Origin: Motiliproteus sp048265065
GTDB lineage: Bacteria; Pseudomonadota; Gammaproteobacteria; Pseudomonadales; Balneatricaceae
Assembly: GCA_048265065.1 (NCBI GenBank)
Contig: JBLXCH010000004.1
Span: 1 to 64,000 of the forward strand
Length of the DNA: 64,000 bases
Reading direction: 5' to 3'
In this document: positions 59,260 through 64,000 of the stretch, piece by piece
Position numbering within the stretch: the first letter of the stretch is position 1
Layout of the letters: each line of letters opens with the position of its first letter
Position numbers and translations under genes: made by a program
The notes under the pieces: model-generated
The model's input: the letters and a program-made list of their open reading frames with translations, nothing else
Database searches by the model: none
Told to the model about the DNA's origin: nothing

Positions 59260-61112
59260 GGCTTTTGCTCCTGCGGTTTTTCAGACGATACCGGTGTGCT
59301 GGCGTTTGAAGCGTCAGTTTGTGTCTCAATTAACTCTTCAACGTGCTCTAACTTTGCCTCTAACTGCTGGTATTGCCACATTCGTTGATACCAACCGTTG
59401 TGATCAAGGAGGTCGGAGTGAGTTCCTTGCTCGCTGATTTCACCCTGTTGCAGCACGGCGATGTGGTCGGCATGGCGAATGGCAGAAAGGCGATGGCTTA
59501 CCATGATGCAAGCTTGGGTATGCTCAAGGTCAGAAAGTGCGGATTGTAAGTGGCTGAGAATGTGTTGTTCGGTGTTCACATCAACCGCTGAAAGTGCATC
59601 ATCGAGCACTAAAATGGGCGCTTTCGTTAGTAAGGCGCGGGCTATACAAAGGCGCTGTCGTTGTCCACCAGAAAGCGTTAAACCTCGCTCACCAACTAGC
59701 GTATCGTAACCTTGAGGGAAGGTTAGGATATCGTCATGAATACAGGCTAAACGGGCGGCTCGTTGAATGTCCTCGCGACTGGCCTTTGGGTCTGCAAGCG
59801 CGATGTTGTCTGCAATACTGATACTAAATAGAAATGGGTCTTGAGGCACGTAAGCGAAAAGGCGCCGATAAGCTGTGAGCTCGAAGTCTTGGATCGCTTG
59901 GCCTGAAAGAGTGATGTGCTCTTTTCTTGTTTCCCACTGCCGCATTAATAGCTGCAGCAACGTGGTTTTCCCGCTACCTGTAGGTCCGGTAATACCAATA
60001 ACACTGCCTTTGGCTAAACTGAGATTAATGTGGTGAAGACAGTCTGTTTTTTGTTGAGGGTAAGCGTAAGTCAGGTTATTTATCTCAATTCTCAGAGCAT
60101 TTTTTTCTGCATAAGTCGCAGGGTCTTGTTCCCCTGTGTTTTTGATGCTGTCAGGGATTTCCAGAATATGCTCGACACGTTTGTACGCAGCATTACCGCG
60201 TTCGACAATATTTAATAACCAACCGAAGGCCCACATTGGCCAGATAAGTTCACCCATATAAAGAGTGAAAGAGGTGAGATTGCCCACCGTTATTTCGTCA
60301 TGAGCGATAAGCCAGCCACCAAACCCGAGCGCTAAGGCAAATGCGGTGGACATGCACAAAAAGATTGTTGGCTCGAATAAAGCTTCGGTCTTCGCTACTT
60401 TGTAGTTGCTCTTGGCGGTTTGGTCTGCAATGTCTTCAAAGGCAGCAGACTCTAGGTTTTCACGCCCCATCGCTTTTACCATTCGTATCCCTGAAAGGGT
60501 TTCCTGAGTTTTTTCATTTAAGCGGGAAAACTGTTCCAGAGAAGTGTGAAAGTGAGAGTGAAGTCGTTTGGAAATACGGTAGAAGCAATACCCCATCAAC
60601 GGAAAGGGGAGTAATGCAATGGCAGATAGTCGCCAGTCAATGACAGCGAACATCATGATTAAAACCAAACAAAGTGTTAACGCACCATCAAAACCGGTGA
60701 GTACGCCGTCACCCGCGGCTATTTCTACGGCATCAATGTCATTAGTGGCGCGAGCCATTAGATCGCCGGTGCTGTGCTGGCTAAAAAAGGCTTGGCCTTG
60801 GTGAGTAAGGCGTTGGTAGTAAGAAGAGCGAATTAAACTACCCAGCTTGTAAGACGTACCAAAAAGTAAAATTCGCCATACATAACGAAAGCAATAAATG
60901 GCAAGGCCAAGGCCAATGAGTAATGCCAGTTTCCAGTAGAGCGGGGTATTGTGATCAGGGCGATCTTCAGCAATCAGTTGATCAACGGTTTGCCCAACCA
61001 GCCAAGGAATGATCAAACTTAAAAAAGCGACAATGGCTAATAAACACAAAGCGACAAGGTAGGTGCCTTTATTGGCGCGGAAAAACCAACCAAGTTGCAA
61101 GAAGATCGACAT
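59256..61112 (-). CDS. ABC exporter half (MdlA-like), membrane plus ATPase
   Basis: 618-residue half-transporter with six helices (residues 15-320) and an ATPase domain: Walker A GPTGSGKTTLL near 380, signature LSGGQRQRLCIARAL, Walker B ILVLDDALSAVD, switch His VSHRLSA. The Walker B carries Asp instead of the catalytic Glu (LDDA), as in degenerate sites of heterodimeric exporters, while the partner has LDEA. First gene of the pair. Probably a multidrug-type exporter; substrate unknown. Confidence 0.94.
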   Translation of the reverse strand: MSIFLQLGWFFRANKGTYLVALCLLAIVAFLSLIIPWLVGQTVDQLIAEDRPDHNTPLYWKLALLIGLGLAIYCFRYVWRILLFGTSYKLGSLIRSSYYQRLTHQGQAFFSQHSTGDLMARATNDIDAVEIAAGDGVLTGFDGALTLCLVLIMMFAVIDWRLSAIALLPFPLMGYCFYRISKRLHSHFHTSLEQFSRLNEKTQETLSGIRMVKAMGRENLESAAFEDIADQTAKSNYKVAKTEALFEPTIFLCMSTAFALALGFGGWLIAHDEITVGNLTSFTLYMGELIWPMWAFGWLLNIVERGNAAYKRVEHILEIPDSIKNTGEQDPATYAEKNALRIEINNLTYAYPQQKTDCLHHINLSLAKGSVIGITGPTGSGKTTLLQLLMRQWETRKEHITLSGQAIQDFELTAYRRLFAYVPQDPFLFSISIADNIALADPKASREDIQRAARLACIHDDILTFPQGYDTLVGERGLTLSGGQRQRLCIARALLTKAPILVLDDALSAVDVNTEQHILSHLQSALSDLEHTQACIMVSHRLSAIRHADHIAVLQQGEISEQGTHSDLLDHNGWYQRMWQYQQLEAKLEHVEELIETQTDASNASTPVSSEKPQEQKP

Positions 61113-61141
61113 GGTCTGCCTATTTAGAAAACCAGCATATT

Positions 61142-61180
61142 TAAAAAAACCAACATCACTGAGTTAAAGTCATGTTGGTT
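61142..61180 (-). terminator. Terminator between slyD and the ABC exporter
   Basis: AACCAACAT (61148-61156) pairs with ATGTTGGTT (61172-61180); on the minus strand seven T follow. Lies 42 bp after the slyD stop and before the MdlA-like start. Confidence 0.82.
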
Positions 61181-61221
61181 GCACGCGAAGAAGCCCAGAT
61201 AAGTAGGCTTCAATAACTTAT

Positions 61222-61722
61222 TTAGTGTTGATGTCCGCCTGGGCCATGAACGTGACCGTGCTCGACTTCTTCATCAGAGGCGTCGCGCACATCGACAATT
61301 TCGATGCCAAAGGTTAAATCTTGGCCAGCTAGTGGATGATTGGTATCGATATCAACTGTTTTTAATCCCATCTTGATAACGATGCCTGGCATGATTTCAC
61401 CGTCTTTTGTGAATTCAACCAAGGTGCCAGGCTCAACCCGACGCTTTATAGCTTCTTGGCCCGGTAGTTTCACGTTTTTAAGGGCGACTCGTTCTTTGGC
61501 ATTATCGAAACGCTTACCATAGGCTTCTTCTGGTGTCAGGGTGACTTCGTAGCTGTCACCGGCTTGTTTACCTTCCATCGCTTTTGTTAGGCCTTTCAAA
61601 AAACCAGGGTGTCCGTGCAGGTAAACGGTTGGGTGTTCAGGTACAGAGCGCTCTAGCTCGATCCCTTGATCGTTTTTGAGTACGTAGTGAAAAGTCACAA
61701 CTTTATTTTTACTGATTTCCAT
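61222..61722 (-). CDS. slyD: FKBP-type peptidyl-prolyl isomerase SlyD
   Basis: 166-residue prolyl isomerase with an FKBP core (VTFHYVLKNDQGIELERS, GFLKGLTKAMEG, TPEEAYGKRFD) interrupted by the insert-in-flap domain (residues 70-120). The C-terminal tail is histidine-rich but short (HGHVHGPGGHQH), shorter than in E. coli, where it binds nickel and copper. Acts as chaperone and metal handler in the cytoplasm. Own terminator downstream. Confidence 0.95.
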   Translation of the reverse strand: MEISKNKVVTFHYVLKNDQGIELERSVPEHPTVYLHGHPGFLKGLTKAMEGKQAGDSYEVTLTPEEAYGKRFDNAKERVALKNVKLPGQEAIKRRVEPGTLVEFTKDGEIMPGIVIKMGLKTVDIDTNHPLAGQDLTFGIEIVDVRDASDEEVEHGHVHGPGGHQH

Positions 61723-61772
61723 AAATAACCTAACTGGGAAAATAAACGAATGGAATGAAGTCGGTGGGTAAG

Positions 61773-62504
61773 TTAGGAGCTGGACGACTCTATTTTGGTG
61801 ATCACGAGTTCTGTCTTTTTCTTACCTTTGTCTTTTGTCTGCAGGTATTTAACCAGCAAATAATCATGTTCCTTTGAAAACCATAGCCAAGTTTCGCGAT
61901 CGTTCTTATTACCGTAAAGTCGTTTAACTTTGATGGCATCAATAAGGCCAAGCTTGGTGTCAATTTGCTCTTCACCAATAATAAGAAAACGGTATATTTT
62001 CAGAACACCGCCGTCTGCAACCGCATACTCAAAAGTTTTTTTTAGCGGGTTCAGACTGCTTTTTTGCTGTTCTTTTAAATCGATCCGAAGCTGTAGCTGA
62101 AAGTTTAGTTTATCAAGAGTGCCTTCTTCTATTGAATAAGACCAAGGTTTACCTTCGACATCATTAGTCACTTTTTGGTTATTCCAATCAAACGCCAGTA
62201 GTGCATGCCGTTTGGAGCCGAAGGCTTTGCGCTGGTATTCATAACGTGCCGAGACGAGTTGATCTTTAGTGTTTGTGAACTCGCTGGTTTCTACAACGCT
62301 GGCAAAAAAGTTATCTGCGGTTTGGCTTAGCTGCCAATGATCGTCATTTAGCCGTTTTAGTTCGCGAACAGCATCAGCTGATACTGAGCCCAAGTCTGCA
62401 TGGTAGTAGGCTTTAAAAGGTTCAACGTCTGCAGCGATAGCGTTAAGCGCGCATAGTGTAAATGGCAGTAATAACGAGGCGAATTTAAATGAGCGAAGAG
62501 CCAT
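61773..62504 (-). CDS. DUF3108 domain exported protein
   Basis: 243-residue protein with a signal peptide (residues 1-24, ending NAIAA before DVEPF) and DUF3108 features: FKAYYHADLGSVSADAVREL, ARYEYQRKAFGSKRHALLAFDW and the end YLLVKYLQTKDKGKKKTELV. It starts 3 bp after the purN stop, so it is part of the purM-purN transcript, an arrangement typical of Pseudomonas and relatives. Function unknown. Confidence 0.92.
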   Translation of the reverse strand: MALRSFKFASLLLPFTLCALNAIAADVEPFKAYYHADLGSVSADAVRELKRLNDDHWQLSQTADNFFASVVETSEFTNTKDQLVSARYEYQRKAFGSKRHALLAFDWNNQKVTNDVEGKPWSYSIEEGTLDKLNFQLQLRIDLKEQQKSSLNPLKKTFEYAVADGGVLKIYRFLIIGEEQIDTKLGLIDAIKVKRLYGNKNDRETWLWFSKEHDYLLVKYLQTKDKGKKKTELVITKIESSSS

Positions 62505-62507
62505 AAA

Positions 62508-63176
62508 TCATGACTCCCGCCTATCTAGCTGCAGCCCTGTGTTAGGTAACGGTGTGCCATCAAGCTGCGGCGTATTATCTTCGTAGCGCAGTCGGCCCTC
62601 GATGAACCACTTGACCGCTAACGGGTATATCAGGTGTTCTTCAGCTTGCACCCGAGAGGCAAGACTCTCAGCAGTATCGTTTGACTTAACGTCAATGACC
62701 GCTTGGATAATTAACGGGCCGCCATCAAGTTCGTCAGTCACAAAATGAACGCTGACCCCGTGGGCTTTTTCGCCGTCATCAATAGCACGTTGGTGAGTAT
62801 GTAAGCCTTTGTATTTAGGCAGCAGAGAAGGGTGAATATTGAGCATCCGTCCTTGATAGCGGCGCACAAAATCGCTGGTCAAAATCCGCATAAACCCAGC
62901 TAATACGACGAGATCAGGTTGGTAGTCATCAATCTGTTTAATTAATGCGGCATCAAAGAGTTCACGGCTAGCAAAGTCTTTGTGGTCCAGCGTGTGTGCA
63001 GGAATCCCTTGATTCTCTGCACGCTCTAAACCTTTTACATTCGGACGATTGCTGATAACGGCGGCGATGTCAGCTTCGATATCGCCAGCGCTAATCGAGT
63101 CAATAATGGCTTGTAGATTACTTCCGCTGCCAGATATTAAAACGACAATTTTCGGAGCTTCTGGGGTTCCTTCCAT
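62508..63176 (-). CDS. purN: Phosphoribosylglycinamide formyltransferase
   Basis: 222-residue enzyme that transfers the formyl group of 10-formyl-THF to GAR in purine synthesis. Signatures: VVLISGSGSNLQAIID near 11-26, LVVLAGFMRILTSDFV near 90, and the catalytic region NIHPSLLPKYKG followed by AHGVSVHFVTDELDGGPLI. Length is normal. It starts 4 bp after the purM stop. Confidence 0.97.
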   Translation of the reverse strand: MEGTPEAPKIVVLISGSGSNLQAIIDSISAGDIEADIAAVISNRPNVKGLERAENQGIPAHTLDHKDFASRELFDAALIKQIDDYQPDLVVLAGFMRILTSDFVRRYQGRMLNIHPSLLPKYKGLHTHQRAIDDGEKAHGVSVHFVTDELDGGPLIIQAVIDVKSNDTAESLASRVQAEEHLIYPLAVKWFIEGRLRYEDNTPQLDGTPLPNTGLQLDRRES

Positions 63177-63180
63177 ATGC

Positions 63181-64000
63181 TTACTTTAGACCAACTAGTT
63201 CCACTTGTTCTTCTTCATCACCTAGTGGTTCGATTTGACCAAGCACAAAAGGTTCCTCGCCTTCAGCACGCAGAATAGAAAGGGCTTCTTCTACTTTCTC
63301 TTGAGGCACACTGATCACCATACCAACGCCACAGTTTAGTGTGCGGTACATCTCGCGTTCTTCAACATTGCCTTGTTCTTGAAGCCAGTTGAAAATAGCA
63401 GGGCGACTCCAAGCGGTTACGTCTATAACAGCTTTCGTGTTTTCAGGGAGAACACGAGGGATGTTCTCAAGTAAACCACCGCCAGTGATGTGAGAAAGCG
63501 CAGTAACTTCTGACTCTTTGATGAGCTTCAACAATGGTTTGACATAAATGCGGGTTGGCTGCATTAGCGCATCTGCTAAGGTACCGTCGCCAAAGGGCGC
63601 GTGAATATCAGCGCCACGAACATCAATGATTTTACGGATTAACGAATAGCCGTTGGAGTGTGGGCCTGAAGACGGTAAGCCAATGAGTACATCACCGGTT
63701 TGTACTTTTGAACCATCTAAAATCTCGTCTTTTTCGACAATGCCCACACAGAAACCCGCGAGGTCGTAATCTTCGCCGTCATACATGCCTGGCATTTCTG
63801 CGGTTTCACCACCGACCAAAGCACATCCCGATAGCTCGCACCCTTCGCCGATGCCGTTAACAACGTCTGCTGCAATATCGACATTCAACTGGCCAGTGGC
63901 GTAGTAATCGAGGAAGAAAAGCGGTTCTGCACCAGCCACGACCAAGTCGTTGACGCACATTGCAACGAGATCGATACCGATTTTATCGTGCTTGTTGAGA
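63181..64000 (-). CDS. purM: Phosphoribosylformylglycinamidine cyclo-ligase (5' end outside the window)
   Basis: The frame runs from the stop at 63181 through the window edge, with KHDKIGIDLVAMCVNDLVVAG continuing before any usable start. The visible 273 codons include FFLDYYATGQLNVD, GCALVGGETAEMPGMY, GPHSNGYSLIRKI and HITGGGLLENIPRVLPE, all characteristic of PurM. It makes AIR from FGAM in purine synthesis. First gene of purM-purN-DUF3108. Incomplete here; the missing N-terminal part is about 75 residues by family length. Confidence 0.97.
   Translation of the reverse strand, partial: LNKHDKIGIDLVAMCVNDLVVAGAEPLFFLDYYATGQLNVDIAADVVNGIGEGCELSGCALVGGETAEMPGMYDGEDYDLAGFCVGIVEKDEILDGSKVQTGDVLIGLPSSGPHSNGYSLIRKIIDVRGADIHAPFGDGTLADALMQPTRIYVKPLLKLIKESEVTALSHITGGGLLENIPRVLPENTKAVIDVTAWSRPAIFNWLQEQGNVEEREMYRTLNCGVGMVISVPQEKVEEALSILRAEGEEPFVLGQIEPLGDEEEQVELVGLK

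Noticed and set aside
1..64000. tRNA, rRNA, insertion sequence, integrase or prophage
   Set aside because: None recognised on reading intergenic DNA and translations; absence is by eye and not a search result.

Overview
The window reads as chromosome of a marine-type gammaproteobacterium related to the Oceanospirillales/Pseudomonadales. This rests on a psrA-nagZ neighbourhood, an aspS of the Pseudomonas type, purM-purN followed by a DUF3108 gene, FabV as enoyl-ACP reductase, a cyanide-insensitive-type cydAB, and moderate base composition. No rRNA, tRNA, insertion sequence, integrase, prophage or CRISPR array was seen. Genes are dense and mostly housekeeping, with several small accessory clusters.

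Layout. 0-5.3 kb: a truncated secreted-protein start, a DUF482 acyltransferase-like gene, a HIT protein, an FmdB zinc ribbon, aspS and yebC. 5.3-8.9 kb: a CHASE-GGDEF-EAL c-di-GMP protein, mobB and an SCP2 protein. 9-13.4 kb: sohB, psrA, an L,D-transpeptidase and nagZ, tightly packed and partly overlapping, then an MscS channel. 13.9-17 kb: pntAB transhydrogenase. 17.7-19.6 kb: a spermidine-synthase-like protein, an unknown protein and YtoQ. 19.8-23.8 kb: a bufferin-type RiPP operon (DUF2282 precursor, MNIO enzyme, DUF2063 partner, DoxX) with an ECF sigma/RskA-type anti-sigma pair just upstream. 24-29 kb: a His-rich small membrane protein and late cobalamin genes (cobO, cobC, cbiB; cobQ divergent). 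29-34 kb: fabV, a cold-shock gene, cydAB and a GbsR/MarR regulator. 34.2-38.3 kb: DUF4250/DUF2061 pair behind a Fur-box-like site, a LysR regulator and glcB. 38.7-46.8 kb: a guanidine-I riboswitch controlling an ABC importer, two carboxyguanidine-deiminase-type subunits and a biotin-dependent guanidine/urea carboxylase. 46.9-57.4 kb: small unlinked units including HopJ family, dienelactone hydrolase, hipBA followed by a YgjP-like protease and thpR, a short MscS protein, a SEC-C protein, an RRM protein, a K+ channel, MerR-DUF2938-DUF2798, a 1-Cys peroxiredoxin and arfB. 57.4-64 kb: a heterodimeric MdlAB-like ABC exporter, slyD, DUF3108, purN and truncated purM.

How the genes work together. The most interesting systems are (i) the bufferin operon beside its probable ECF regulator, with 13-bp tandem repeats on both sides of the sigma operon, and (ii) the guanidine catabolism operon under its own riboswitch, which ends at the carboxylase without an allophanate hydrolase in the window. 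Other likely local circuits are a MerR-type 19-bp-spacer promoter before DUF2938, a palindrome in front of the GbsR-like gene, and a Fur-like box before DUF2061-DUF4250. Short-unit tandem repeats recur in intergenic DNA, and one lies in frame in an ABC transporter gene.

Limits: functions come from reading motifs and gene order. No similarity search or folding calculation was run, and promoter and operator calls are by eye.
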